A DNA stretch of 64,000 nucleotides, taken from positions 6,048,312 through 6,112,311 of the forward strand of contig NC_092675.1 of assembly GCF_964355755.1 (NCBI RefSeq), given 5' to 3'. The DNA comes from Antedon mediterranea. Taxonomy: Eukaryota > Echinodermata > Crinoidea > Comatulida > Antedonidae. The notes beneath the pieces are model-generated. The model saw only the letters and a program-made list of their open reading frames with translations, made no database searches and was not told where the DNA came from. The position numbers and the translations under genes were made by a program. Positions within the stretch are counted from its first letter, which is position 1. Each line of letters begins with the position of its first letter. Below are positions 11,525-23,639 of this stretch, one piece after another.

Positions 11525-12430
11525 ATCGCCGTACCGCAATTTATGGGTCGCGACCCAATGATTGGGTCGTGAAAAAAAATTGTTTCCGATACTGAAACAT
11601 TTTATCAATTATACACTGATCATGTGAAATGTTCTCAGTTAAGTAAAATCTACAACACTGATCACATTTTACATCTACAGTTTTTTCCCTATGTTGACGT
11701 TCGGCGAGTCCGTAGCGTAACACACAATTGGGAATCGACGACGGGGCAATGGACGCTTTTGGCGCGCGCATAGTTCGTTGTTAATATACAAGTGGGGTGT
11801 CATTATTATGTATGCATCATGACTATGCATTAATATGACGGTAGAAATCGCAAAAATAGCTTACCAGCTATTTACTAAATTAAATAAATTTAACTGTCTC
11901 AATATCTTTTAAAGTAAAATAAAAACAATATTTCATTTTTAAAAGTTCGCAGAGTTTCAAACCCAAGCTAGCGCTTAGAGAATTCGAACATAGCATTAAC
12001 CGTAACGTCACAAAGTACATGACTGAGCAGCTGATCGACAATAGTCTATTTTATACGTACTTCATATTACGTAATTCATCGTTACACGTCATAAATATAT
12101 TCATGACCGTCAAAGCTGGTGTTTATATCCAAGATGTCCTGTTAGCTCAGGTGAGAAGCGTCGTGTTATTTAACAACACGGATGTCATGGGTTCGAACCC
12201 CATGTTGGTCGTGGTGGTAAAAAGTTAAAGCTTATGCTACTGTGTTTGGGGTTCACAGAATAATACGTCCCCCGTTCCACCACACAGGCAAGTCAATGCA
12301 TCTGGTGATGCCGTGGAAACGACACAATGTCTCTGCCACAGCTTTGAGGTCGTTTCCACGACATTACCAGATGTAGGGAGAGGACTAATAATGGTTCACT
12401 TAACTTTTGGTTCAGTCATTGTTTTTTTTC
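11525..12430 (+). mobile_element. 0.9-kb dispersed repeat with internal tRNA-like segment, copy 1
   Basis: Opens with CCGTACCGCAA and GGGTCGCGACCCAATG. Shares most of its length with 23640-24850: GTTTCCGATACTGAAAC, CTATGTTGACGT, ATATGACGGTAGAAATCGCAA and CAAAGTACATGACTGAGC. At 12135-12215 it has a tRNA-like piece with A box TAGCTCAGGTGAG and B box GGTTCGAACCCC, then a hairpin (GTGGAAACGAC / GTCGTTTCCAC, 12313-12363). No long frame. Either a long tRNA-containing SINE or a composite element. Confidence 0.7.
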
Positions 12431-13059
12431 TTTGGATTTGATCTCGTAAATTTGATGCTTAGGAGCGCCCTCAATTTTAAGAACACAAAATATACATGTC
12501 AGCAAATTAGGAACAAATGTAGAACATTTATAATATGCGCAGTACGAGGTTGATGGTATCATTTCCCGAAACTTATTCCTGGAATTACACAAAATAATTA
12601 GGCCTGTTAAAATGTATTTGCAGTAGGAATTACGTCATAAACCATAACAGTATTTACACGTATACTAATAAATTGTGTGAATAATGTTTTGTATGTAGGC
12701 CTCCTTACAATGGAGGGTGAACAATTTGAATTAATTCCCTCCTTAAAAGAAATGGCATATGTTGATTTGAGGGAAGAAGATTAAAACATCATCATGAACT
12801 ATGACATTTATCAAATGCTAATAGAGATAACCAGCAATTATTATTATTACACTCATAACGCAATAATCAATATTTATCTTCATTTATTATGCTCAGTATT
12901 CATAAGAAGGTAATAAAAAATGGTTTAACGATATAGAATAAGGCAATTATTGATTTAATTCAGTTTTTTCTATTAACTGTGCATATTAATACAGTCATAA
13001 ATATTTTATAACGATGCACAAAGTAGCAAAATACACCACATTAATTTATTCATTATATA

Positions 13060-13214
13060 AAGCTCTGTCTACACTATCAAACTAGTTGGACAAAAAAGGT
13101 GTAATGTGCTCAAATATGGTAGTTATATGCTTAAATATGGTAGTGACATCATAATGTCCATATAGGCACATTATTTTTTTTTTGTCACATAAAGCTTGAT
13201 AGTGTAGACATAGC
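13060..13214. mobile_element. Foldback MITE, family A copy 3
   Basis: Ends AGCTCTGTCTACACTATC and GATAGTGTAGACATAGC. The core has two AAATATGGTAGTKA-type words. Confidence 0.85.
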
Positions 13215-13551
13215 ATCAAACTCGTCAGTCAACTTGACAACAAATTGACTAGAGAGTAAGAAAAAAATAAGCTTGTTAATGAAAATGTGTTACAGATAAT
13301 ATGTATAAAAAGAGGAAGCTATGTAATCAATGTGATAATATGTAAACAAATGAATAAAACTCTTTAAATATGTATATGTAAACAGATGATTAAACAAACA
13401 TTGTAAATATAATGATATGTATAGTGTATAGTGAAAAATATATGTAAAGAGAACAGTTGTATGGAAATAAAAGTGGGATGAACCCACATAAGATAAAAAA
13501 AAAACAAATTGACTAGAGCGTGTACATGAAGTCTTTCAGATTATCAATATA

Positions 13552-13577
13552 ACCATGGACGTACCTATAGGTCCATG
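13552..13577. repeat. Short inverted repeat
   Basis: ACCATGGAC and GTCCATGGT are exact inverses around an 8-bp spacer. Confidence 0.6.
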
Positions 13578-14229
13578 GTATACGGTAACCGTTGTTGAAC
13601 ACATACTAGCTTGCTAAACTGAGACAATGGACCTATGCATTAATTCTAATTTATAGGTCTATGCGGAGACCAAGTGTGAACATCATGTAAAAAATACATC
13701 TTGAAAAAGCATTTAAATGTATAAAATAGATGACTTAAAATGCCTACCGTACAAAAATAAATCATTATCTTTATCGCTATCATACAAACTGCCTGTGCAG
13801 AAGGAATGTGTTTTATATAAGCCAACAAGCATATTGCATATCAATGGTAATAAATATAATAAATAGTAATTTAATAAATATTAATTTAATAAAATGACCT
13901 AACCTCTCACCCACCCTTTCAAACGGACCATGAGTATTTGTTTAATTTAATAATTTATCTATTTATCACTCATGTGTGAATTTAAGGGCGTGACCATTCA
14001 AAATCTCTTTAGTGAACACACCCGGCTATTTAAATGAGGGCCCATATTAATACTGAAGGTGTAAGCATAAAGTAGGCCTATATTATGTAATAATATACTG
14101 CATCATTATAAAAGTCTTATGCAATATGTGTGCAGTTTCAGCCTTTCGCATCTACCCTGTTGTTTTCCAAGTTTCGATACGCACTACTGTATGACCAAAA
14201 ACGCGGCTAGATCATTCATCTACAAGCTT

Positions 14230-14770
14230 GAACACAACGTTGATTGAGCGGCGTCTGACCCAAAGGACGCACGCGTCTTTCGTGACGGCGGCGTACATAT
14301 GTGTACCTCGTATGTGTTGAATTGAAGCACAAACGTTTCTCCTGTTGAACGGACGGACTCGGATTCTTCGTTTTAAAAACGGACGCACAGAGGCGACGCG
14401 CCGCTTCTGACGCACGGCGTTAACGGACGCATGGCGTTGGAGGAACGCATACAGGCGTTCCTCGTGTTTAACAAATGCACGGATTAGTCCTGAGAGACGT
14501 ACAGAGCAGACGTTCATTGTGTCCATTTAAACGGACGTATTATACGTTCCTTGTGTTTAACGGACGTATGATACGTTCCTCGTGTTCAACGGGGGACGCA
14601 TGCGACGTTCCTCGTGTTTAACGCGGGCGCACAGCAGACGTTCTCTCGTGTGTTTAACGACGGATGGACTGCAGCATGTAACCTATCGCATATGACGAGT
14701 ATAGGTGTACATTCCTCGTACAGAACAAACGGGGATGAGGCGTGTGCAGACGTTACCTGGGTTTTCCTCA
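14230..14770. repeat. GC-rich degenerate tandem repeats
   Basis: Repeated words ACGTTCCTCGTGTTTAACG and GACGCA(C/T)G recur at roughly 25-50-bp steps, with many CpG dinucleotides in an otherwise AT-rich region. The block ends just past the 3' end of the kinase gene. Confidence 0.65.
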
Positions 14771-14788
14771 TTACCATTATAATGAAAT

Positions 14789-17700
14789 TTAACTCTTATA
14801 TTTTAATAATATTTGCTGAAGCGACTGTTTGATCTCAAGAGCCGTTGAGTTCGGATGTTTTATTCCGTGACGTAATGCTCTCCTTGTTTCATCTGCTATA
14901 GAAGCTGATGTGCCACTTTGCAAAATTAAACTAAATATTTTACTATTAAAAAAATGTAAGTTGAATTTAGCATTGATTCCTTTGCATATACCATTAACGC
15001 ATTGGATACCTGTAAGATAGAAACAGATAAACATTGTACTATGTTTATAACGGTTTAGTTTATTATTCATGATTACATTACAATGGTACGTAATAATAAA
15101 CTACGGTGTTGACAAGATTACCGTTGTTCAGTGATAATACTATACGGGTAGATCGTGCATTATGCATTTTGTAAAACCCAATGGTTGTTATAAAAGTTAT
15201 ATATATGGCCCAATCCCGTCATGACAGACGATAACCAAGGCCCAAAATATTATTTAACTAAGCTAGTACTTCTCTGCTACGGATGAGTTCTGTTGGTTTC
15301 ATAATATTTGTTAAAATAGTTTTATACAGTAATTTGATGCTTTGGCAGATTGGTGACCAGTTACCAATTTAGAACGCCAGGAGGTTCGGTTTGAGGCGAG
15401 AGTTTCCCAAGAACCAACGGGATAAACCGTAGGGTTTGTATGCCTTTGTAGTAAGAATACGGCTTGCGGAAGACACCAGACACCTTTGATTAAATAATAG
15501 GTTAAATTTATATTTTTCTCTCACGTTCGTTCATTGTTGGTAGCTTACCGTAATCTATTTTATCTATGTAACACTCCTTCTCTGTTTTGCATTTCTGCTC
15601 CTCGTTCGTGACGTCATCCATATCCCCTAGTTTTACCCTATTGTTAACAACAAGGAACTGAGTGTGCTTCATGTCTGTCATCATAAGTGAGCCAAGGGGA
15701 GAATGTGCAAAATAGTCGAGCAAATCCAGCAACTCGATTGTTGTCTAAAAAAAATCGTGCAAAAAAAACATACGCTTAAGTATACATAAATATAATTTAA
15801 ACGTGAATTGCTTTCTTTCAAAATGACATATTGTTAGGTTGCATTATACATTTATTCACAATTATATTTAACAGTATACCAAAAGAAGCGAGTGCTTGTC
15901 AATTTGGTAACCATAAATGCATCTAAAATGTACGGTACTATTCCAGACGACATTCAACAAAAATGATATACAAAAAAAAACGTGGGTCGCCCACGACCGG
16001 TCAGCACCTTCGGTGAGGCACTCCCTTGTAGGAAAAGAGGGAAGTTGCCCTCTACTTTAACGTGACGCACATAAGCGCGACCAACAAAAGTGACCAACAC
16101 AAGAGGACATAAGACAGGATGAACTCTGTTTGTCCTCCTGAGGCACTATACCGATGATGAGCTGTTATAGCATCATGTTAAGTTGTTATACATAGCATCA
16201 TCTTTAAGATACCATGCCTAGGCCTATACAATCCAAACTTTTGTTCTGATAGGTAAAAATGCGTTCCAACCATTTAGTAGTATTACGTAGACCCCACGTA
16301 AATCCAGTTCATCATTCCAGACTATTAAGGGCGGGTTATCCCGTCGAATTGGTTCACAAAAGAGCCCTTCATGAGGATTTACCACCTATCTGATAGGACA
16401 GTGATTCATTTAATATTGCTAATCCATGCTTAATGACATAACATTTAAAAAATAAAATATAATTATATAAAATAATATTTTGTTTGAAGGTTTTCATGGT
16501 GAAATAAAATGTTTATATAAAGTTTGCGGTGAACCACGTATATTTAGTTCTGAAAAGAACTGTTGATTAACAGACAGACAAACAGAAAAATATTAAAACC
16601 GAGGTAATTTACACGATAACACAACAAACTAGGATAGGCCTTTCGTTTTTATTGACGATATTACTATTAACTGCATAGAATTTGTCACTACGACATCTTG
16701 TAAGCCCAGGGCTAATAATTATATTCACGTCTAAATTTTAATATCATTAATCGATATTGTGTATTCCTTTTTGAAAGGACACAACAGGCAGGACATAATA
16801 ATGGCTGATATCTATTTTGTAAGAGAAATACGAGATATTAATTAGATGATATTTAGTGAGGTTTTAGTGCATAATATATATCAATAATCGTTTGTTTGTA
16901 CAGAGATGGATAGGAGTCGTGTGTTGGTTACAATACGGTTGTTATGGGTATAGCAAAATTAATCATGGACTCCGCTGTTATTGGATGAGCGTCTTATCCA
17001 TCCACAATACTGAGTCGTGTAAGAATCGGCCCATGGACACGCCTGCCGATTGTCCAAAGGACGAAATGCAGTTTTAAAAGTACAGTCAAAAGGGTCTATA
17101 AATAAATATGAAAATCAAACAAAATAGCTGAAATTATATAGATGCGCAAATTGTCTGTAAATTTATAGACCACGATCTAATTCGTTATCTACAAAATGAC
17201 ACATCTTCAATTCAATCATAATTTGTTTAAAATGCATCATTTTCCAATTCAAAAATATTCATTACCGTCATCCTCCGCTCCCATGACGTTCGTTTATACT
17301 TGCCGGGATTGAACTGTGACCCTAGTTCTGCAACTGATATCACCCCATGGTCATCTACATGGCCAGATGTCTTCTCATTTCGGACACAATATCCAATGCG
17401 CTGAAAATAAGTTAAGGATATTATACATAGCAAAATAAAGGACCGTGTCCAAATTAACTCATTTTACTAATTCTTAATCCGTTTTTTAATAATTTTATTT
17501 AGTTACTGCAGTAAGTGGAAATGTAATATAAGCCTAAATTAATATTGAGTTACTGTAGTAAGTGGAGTTTGTTGACATGATCTCTAAAACTTAGCCCATG
17601 CATTTATTCGTCTTGCAGTGATTTAGCACCCTATTCTTAATTTAGAAACTCGATGGCGCCATTCAAAGGGCGTCGTTTCAGAGCCTTTATTCAAATACAA

Positions 17701-18278
17701 TGTAGGCCTACGCTAGTTAAATAAACCAAATAAAAACCGCAATGTTATCTTACCTTTAAAATGTTAGGGTGGTGTAGCTGTTGCATGAATAACATTTCTT
17801 TAAGAAGTTTGTAATTTGCTAAAAGATAACAGTCTTGTTCTTTCCAATACTTTTTCCGTTGGAGACATTTTCTGACGTCCTGCACTTTTGAGGTTACCAT
17901 CTTAACGGCTACTTCTTCATCGTCATATACACCAAGAAATACCTCTTTGGTGACACCGTGACCCAAAGATTTAAGTATCTTAATATTAGAAATGTTGCTA
18001 CAGGAGAACGTCGTCTCCTCGTCGTGTTGCGGTGCAGTGCAGTTTTCAATCTTGATTGGGGATAAACTTTTTCTTACGATAGTACTGTCTGAAGTAGAAT
18101 TTGTGCCATTGTTAATAGTAGAATTTGTCCGTGTGTCTCTTGCGACATTTCTCTTCACCTGCAGGTACGGATCGTCGTAATACACATCCGCTGTTAATTG
18201 TACCATACTATAATATATGTACAAAGTGGCAATTCCACAGAATGTCAGAAAGCCTCGGTATTTCAGCCGAAAATGCAT
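14789..18278 (-). CDS. PKDCC/VLK-like secretory-pathway protein kinase
   Basis: This belongs to the PKDCC (vertebrate lonesome kinase) family, which phosphorylates extracellular proteins, on tyrosine in vertebrates. Exons in order: 18278-17754, 17400-17266, 15744-15549, 15009-14789; all phases agree, giving 358 residues. Residues 9-28 form one hydrophobic segment (signal anchor or signal peptide). A linker with N-glycosylation sequons at N52, N57, N60, N79 and N95 fits a lumenal or extracellular protein. Kinase parts: glycine loop LGHGVTKEVF (105-114), K126 in AVKM, catalytic D244 in TDMKHTQF, and D261-M-D263 in place of DFG. LLDYFAHSPLGSL and NGICKGINAK are shared with PKDCC. Compared with human PKDCC (493 residues) it lacks the long C-terminal part. 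FAM69/DIPK proteins are more distant relatives and a less likely name. Exon 2 is the shortest, but its join keeps frame. Confidence 0.82.
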
Positions 18279-18648
18279 TATCCATCAAAAAACCTATTCT
18301 TGTACAACAAGCCTCTGTAATCTGAAGAAACAATTTCAATGGAGAATTATTAACTATCAGGGAGGGAAGAGTAAAATTTACCTCCAATAGAGTATTTACC
18401 TGTACTACTAGGGAAGAGTTCTCACGTAAAATTCAAGTTGGAATTTAGCCGTGTTTTATTTCATCTTAAATTATTCAGTGTGTATCATCTGGTATTAGAA
18501 ATGTACAACCAATCGTCATCACTTGTTTGTCAGCTCTGATACCCGTGGCCAAAAAAGTGTGGGGTGGGGGGTCACAGCCTCCCGTCATCACCCCGACGAC
18601 GTAGTCATTGTTATTATTGAGGTCTCACCTTTCATGATTTGCTTTCTT

Positions 18649-18829
18649 AAGCTTGGTTCCCACTAGAACGTAACTCAAGGACGTAAACGCAACGCAAACG
18701 TTTTAACCAATGACAAGCGAAGTTATAGACAGTTAGCAATCACAAGCGAATAAGCCATCGCTTGTGATTGGTCAATTCACTTGCGTTGCGTTACGTCATT
18801 GTGTTGCGTCGCTAGTGGGAACCACGCTT
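18649..18829. mobile_element. Palindromic MITE, family B copy 1
   Basis: AAGCTTGGTTCCCACTAG at the left and CTAGTGGGAACCACGCTT at the right. The inner parts (CAACGCAA, CCAATGACAAGCGA, AATCACAAGCGA) also recur inverted, so nearly the whole element is one imperfect hairpin. Confidence 0.85.
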
Positions 18830-19079
18830 TAGGTTGAATGACGTGTGCGTCACACCGAATAATATAGGTGTGTAGGTTTCATGAAATTAATACTACCCAA
18901 ATTCAGTTTCTTACCTGTATAATCCCATATTAAACATTCAAAATCAGTAAAAACAAATTAAAATGTATCAGCTTAGGTGAATGAAACGTATAATAAAAAA
19001 ACCGCCCGGATAAGGGCCTTGGTAAAAGAAGCATTTAACTTATTTTGTTTAGGCTAACGTTTAAAAACTATAAAGCCTT

Positions 19080-19257
19080 AAGCTTGGTTCCCACTAGAAC
19101 GTAACGCAAGGACGTAAACGCAACGCAAGCGTTTTAACCAATGACAAGTTATAGACAGTTAGCAATCACAAGCGAATAAAGCCATCGCTTGTAATTGGTC
19201 AATTCACTTGCGTTGCGTTACGTCCTTGCGTTGCGTCGCTAGTGGGAACCACGCTTT
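19080..19257. mobile_element. Palindromic MITE, family B copy 2
   Basis: Nearly identical to the copy 430 bp upstream, same orientation and same ends. Confidence 0.85.
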
Positions 19258-19594
19258 TAGTTGTAACAATCAGACGCCTACGTAAACCGTACAAAGCACA
19301 CAGTAGTCGCCCGGTGGTGTGAAGGGTTCACAAATAGTCTCCGAAGAGGATTCATTCAATCTTAATTGTGATGAAGACTTTGATACAAAAAAAGCTTACT
19401 TTTAATACACCCGCCTGTTGACTTGAGTTGTAAGTTGATGGGAGTTGTCAGTAATTTATGACCGACTTAGCTCTGATGAACAGTGATTTAACTAAACCGG
19501 TATTCATTTTTTCAATGCCACCTAAATAAAGAAAACTTCTATATCCGCTTTTGCGTGAAATTTATTCGGTTTTGTTGGTCCACTATAAAATTCA

Positions 19595-19800
19595 AAACAT
19601 TTCGTTCAAAACATTTCATTCAAAACATTTTATTCAAAACATTTCATTCAAACACTTCATTCAAAACATTCAATTCAAAGCATTCAATTCAAAACATTTC
19701 ATTCAAAACATTCAATTCAAAGCATTCAATTCAAAACATTTCATTCATATATCGCGCCATTCAATTAATATCGATGCATTTCATTCACATATCGCGTCAT
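19595..19800. repeat. 14-15-bp tandem repeat (TTCATTCAAAACAT type)
   Basis: About ten units of ATTCAAAACATT or ATTCAAAGCATT. It leaves frames open by composition only. Confidence 0.8.
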
Positions 19801-21049
19801 AAAATTCATATCATCGAAATGTTGCGTAAACGGCGTTCCATAGTTGACATTGTGAAGACGTTATACCTACGGTACGGGTGAAAATGGGAATCGTGGTGAT
19901 TTGACGAATATATACTTGCTGGATTCGTCTCTGGTGCTGGAAGAGATTAATTCCAGAATGAACTCTTCCCCATGGTGGAATTAGGATGAATCAATCGATA
20001 CTAGCCCTTCACCGATTTGAGATGGGCAGCGATATTTCTTTTCGTACATAAGTTGGGGACCCCTCGTGAAACGTCGCAAAATAAACATGAATAATCATAA
20101 TAGTCATATCCATAAGGTGTGACGTAAGCATTGAGCTAACTATTCAGCCAAAGTGTCTATTGTGGGGCGGGGCTATGACGCAATCAGTCATCTTCTCTCT
20201 GGATCCGCCCCCTAATCATCATTAGGATTAAGATGGTGGAAACGATTTATTGATTAATTTATTAAACTTTGTTGTACAGGGTAGCTCTGCAGTAAAGTAG
20301 ACTCGAAGAGGCCCTCTTAAAGCAATACAAAAATATACGGACGACATTCAAACATAAAGATACAAAAGAGGATGCCTCAGGTGACAATATTCACATCATA
20401 CAGGGAGATATCTCTCTGCAAAATAATAGCGATGTGTTCAATGTTATTCTAATCTATATAATAAAGAACTAAAAACCATTATACTAGTTATATAAAAAAT
20501 CCTTAACTAGACTCACCTTCAAATAGGCCTACCGGTAATTCATATAGGCCATCTTCATTTAATGTAATAGACATACCAGATAATTACGACTGAGCGGTAT
20601 TATAATATCGAACCAAATCCAAATTCAATCTGACGAGCTCTCTCAGCGGATTGTTATTTGTGGCATTCCTTTTTTATTCAAATTATAAACTGAATTAAGC
20701 TTAATTAAAGATTGCTGAATCTTGTTTGTGATTGGTCGACTAATCACGTGGCGATTTAACAATTAATGTGCTGTTTATTCAGATTATTCCTAACAATAAA
20801 CGTATCATAAATTATTAATATTCGGTGGAAAACATGATGCGTGAGGCCTATGCGGCATATAAATTCATTTTGGATAAATAATTCTGTTTTTTTTGTTTTG
20901 CTATTTCATGCCATAAATGGTCGATATACCTAATAATACACCCATAATACCGTACCCGTTAAGTCCGGCGACGATTTTTTCGGAGGTACGCGATGTTTTT
21001 TTCCCGTCATCAAGAATTTTGTCATTTTATAAAATTAAATTGTACATAA

Positions 21050-21130
21050 TCCTGGCTTTGTTTGTATCAAACCTGTTAGTGGCGGTAATTATCGCTGTTG
21101 GTTTCGATTGAATAAAATGAAAAAAAAAAT
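21050..21130 (+). mobile_element. 5'-truncated copy of the 5S-linked SINE (body and tail)
   Basis: TTTGTATCAAACC then AGTGGCGGTAATTATCGC and TTTCGATTGAATAAAAT match the body of the 24245-24447 element in opposite orientation, followed by an A-rich tail. Confidence 0.65.
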
Positions 21131-21262
21131 AATCTCTCCTTATCTCCGAAATAAATAACCCGTTAAGGAGGGTGTGGTTGTACTGTATAGCCTATTATTC
21201 GATGGTATGATCGTTTATAATGACGTTATGGATGATCATTGTATGGCGGGTTTAGCAGTCAT

Positions 21263-21482
21263 AAGCGTGGTTCCCACTAGAACGCAACGCAACGTGACGC
21301 AGAGACGTATCAACGCAAAGTGCTGTATTGCGTAATAACAAGTGGGAACCAACGATGCAACAGTGCTGGAAATGTTGCAGGTTTGATTTCACGCAGGCGG
21401 GGGCAAACACAATTATTGGAAGGGAATTTTCTTACGTTGAGTAGGTTGCGTTACGTTGCGTTGCTAGTGGGAACCAAGCTTT
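21263..21482. mobile_element. Palindromic MITE, family B copy 3 (rearranged)
   Basis: Starts AAGCGTGGTTCCCACTAG and ends CTAGTGGGAACCAAGCTT; the middle contains an extra AAGTGGGAACCAA junction, so the copy is rearranged. A partial copy lies at 21514-21558. Confidence 0.75.
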
Positions 21483-21513
21483 ATTAAAGTGATGAATGCT
21501 AATTTAAGCACCA

Positions 21514-21558
21514 CGTCGCTGCGTTACGTTGCGTTGCGTTCTAGTGGGAACCACGCTT
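21514..21558. mobile_element. Family B MITE fragment
   Basis: One arm only: GCGTTACGTTGCGTTGCG then TTCTAGTGGGAACCACGCTT. Confidence 0.7.
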
Positions 21559-21608
21559 GAAGGACTTTTCTATAGTTATATTCACTTAAATGAACAGTTG
21601 ATACATTC

Positions 21609-21786
21609 TAAAGCGTGGTTCCCACTAGCGACGCAACACAATTGAATCATGGAGGTATATGAATTGACTAATCACAAGCGATGGCTTATTCGCTTGTGAT
21701 TGCTGTCTATAACTTTGCTTGTCATTGGTTAAAACGCTTGCCTTGCGTTTAAGTTCTTGCGTTACGTTCTAGTGGGAACCAAGCTT
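21609..21786. mobile_element. Palindromic MITE, family B copy 4
   Basis: AAGCGTGGTTCCCACTAG to CTAGTGGGAACCAAGCTT with the ATCACAAGCGATGGC core. Flanked by TA on both sides, consistent with a TA target site. Confidence 0.85.
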
Positions 21787-21839
21787 TAGTGTTCGCTGTA
21801 TTTTACTATTATTTTAAAGTTTGCAATGAACGGTCGGAT

Positions 21840-22015
21840 GTTTTGATAGGTAGGGGTCCAGGACCGCGACAGAACGAGAACGGATGGGGACCCTCCCAAG
21901 AAATTGCACTTTATTTGTCAGGAATTTGTATGATTTGTTTTCTATTTTTTAAATGCGCCTTGAGCACTCTTGAATGGTATGTGCGCTATAAAAATCTTAT
22001 TATTAGTATTTTTTA
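21840..22015 (+). mobile_element. 3' part of a SINE
   Basis: GGTCCAGGACCGCGAC, then TGCGCCTTGAGCACTCTTGA and GTGCGCTATAAAAATC followed by a TTATTATTA-type tail. The same segment occurs inverted at 58180-58310. Confidence 0.6.
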
Positions 22016-22253
22016 ACTTTTGTGGTAGCCACTACATTTATTCATCATTCAATCTTTCATAAATGTATTACAATTGTTGTATATACTCTCATTTCATATT
22101 CATTTCATAATCTATATTACATTTCAGTTTCTGAGTAGTTTCACATTTTTTTTCTATTAATACATGTTATTATTATTATTATTATGATATAGTGGCGTTA
22201 GGCGACGGGAAGAGGTGCAGCTTAGATCGGCCACCCGATCATTTATAGTTATG

Positions 22254-22298
22254 TTTGCAAGGTAGAAATAATAAATAATTTATTATTTCTTCCTTGCA
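22254..22298. repeat. AT-rich hairpin
   Basis: TTGCAAGGTAGAAATAATAA is followed by its near-exact inverse; arms of about 20 bp with a very short loop. Confidence 0.75.
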
Positions 22299-23324
22299 AT
22301 AAATAATTCATGTTTCATCTCCTCGTCTAAATACATTCCTACATTTGAAAACAAAATGACACACCTACATGGTCCAGTAAACACATCTCAGTTACGTCAT
22401 CACAACTAACATGTTGAGATGCCAAATAAATTGAAATTTAAACATTTTAGGCCCACTTTAATTCAAACTGAAAAATGTTTTGGTAAAAAGGCAAACATTA
22501 AATATTGTGAACAAATCATATTATCATATTATTTCCAATTCGTCAAAATTGTTCATACGTACATTTCTACTAAGTAACTTATCTTTATAATAAGCTCTAT
22601 CGATACGTCAGTACTATACCATACTGTTTTAATTTAAGCCATGGTTTCTTTCAGTAAATTTTACAATCAAAACGATCATTGTGCAACTGGATAATATAGG
22701 CCTATTAGGCCTCAATTGTTCTTCTAATACATAGAACAATGAAGACTAACCGACTGACCTAGAAGTCGATCTAGAAAAAGAATAAGGATACTTACACTGT
22801 GTATGCTCCTCGTCTGAACACAACGTAAGGCACTCAGACCTACCGTCACAATATCCACAACCAACAGGCCTGACGATAATTAAGCAATGATAGAATTTAG
22901 GTGATCGCTAAACTGGAAATCACCATCATTTATATCCTTTCACTTACTAAAATAAAGAATTGAACAGTCGGCAATAATAATATCATGTCTAAACTGTCTT
23001 CATGATGAATAATATAACACTGTTCCATTTAGAATTAATTAGGCTTAGTCTTCAAACTCACAACTGATAGGCCTAAACCACAAAGTGCAAACATAATTAT
23101 TATGCAATTACTAATTATTACGCGGGTTTTTTATAGTTACAGATCCGGGTACAGGTCACGCATAGATGTTTATATATACACGGATACTATAGTGTATAAT
23201 AATACAGTGTTCGATTACCATTATACGTCATAATGTTGTGTTTTACAACTTTACAACCTCAATCATAATGGTAATCAATACAGTAATCCAATACTAATGT
23301 TTTCATTACAACTGAACTTTATAG

Positions 23325-23570
23325 GACGACGCGCGCGGGGATGGATCCATAAAGTTTGCATAGAGTCCGAGTAGAGGATATGGTTGTCGAGAAGTAGTGC
23401 AGTATAAAGATGAATTTGGCTATACGTAAAAATAAGGTGTTTTTTTTAATACACCTTACTTTTAGGACGGGGATGGATCCATACATTTTGCATAGAGTTC
23501 GACATGGTTGTCGAGGATAACAGGTATAAAAATAAATTAGACCACATAAAAAAAGTTATCGTCCTTATTT
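23325..23570. repeat. Degenerate ~135-bp direct repeat
   Basis: GGGGATGGATCCATA, TTTGCATAGAGT and ATGGTTGTCGAG occur in the same order twice, about 135 bp apart. Confidence 0.65.
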
Positions 23571-23639
23571 AAAAAAAAAAAAGTCGGAGAGAGGGGACGT
23601 TTTTACACCTTTGTTGAGTGGAAGGATAAAATAAGGTTA

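Larger units (their letters stand above)
11079..14788. other. Intergenic region, TOE1 5' side to kinase 3' side
   Basis: Holds the TOE1 upstream region, one 0.9-kb repeat (11525-12430), a MITE, AT-rich sequence and a GC-rich degenerate tandem block at 14230-14770. No exon with homology seen. Confidence 0.5.

Noticed and set aside
12135..12215. Working tRNA gene
   Set aside because: The T arm is good, but there is no matching acceptor stem and the anticodon loop has nine bases; it recurs inside a repeat.
14212..14526. Arg-rich 104-codon frame on the minus strand
   Set aside because: It overlaps degenerate GC-rich repeats; the composition alone explains the peptide.
19551..19881. Frames with repeated SKHFIQN-like peptides
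   Set aside because: They come from a 14-15-bp AT-rich tandem repeat with no start context or homology.
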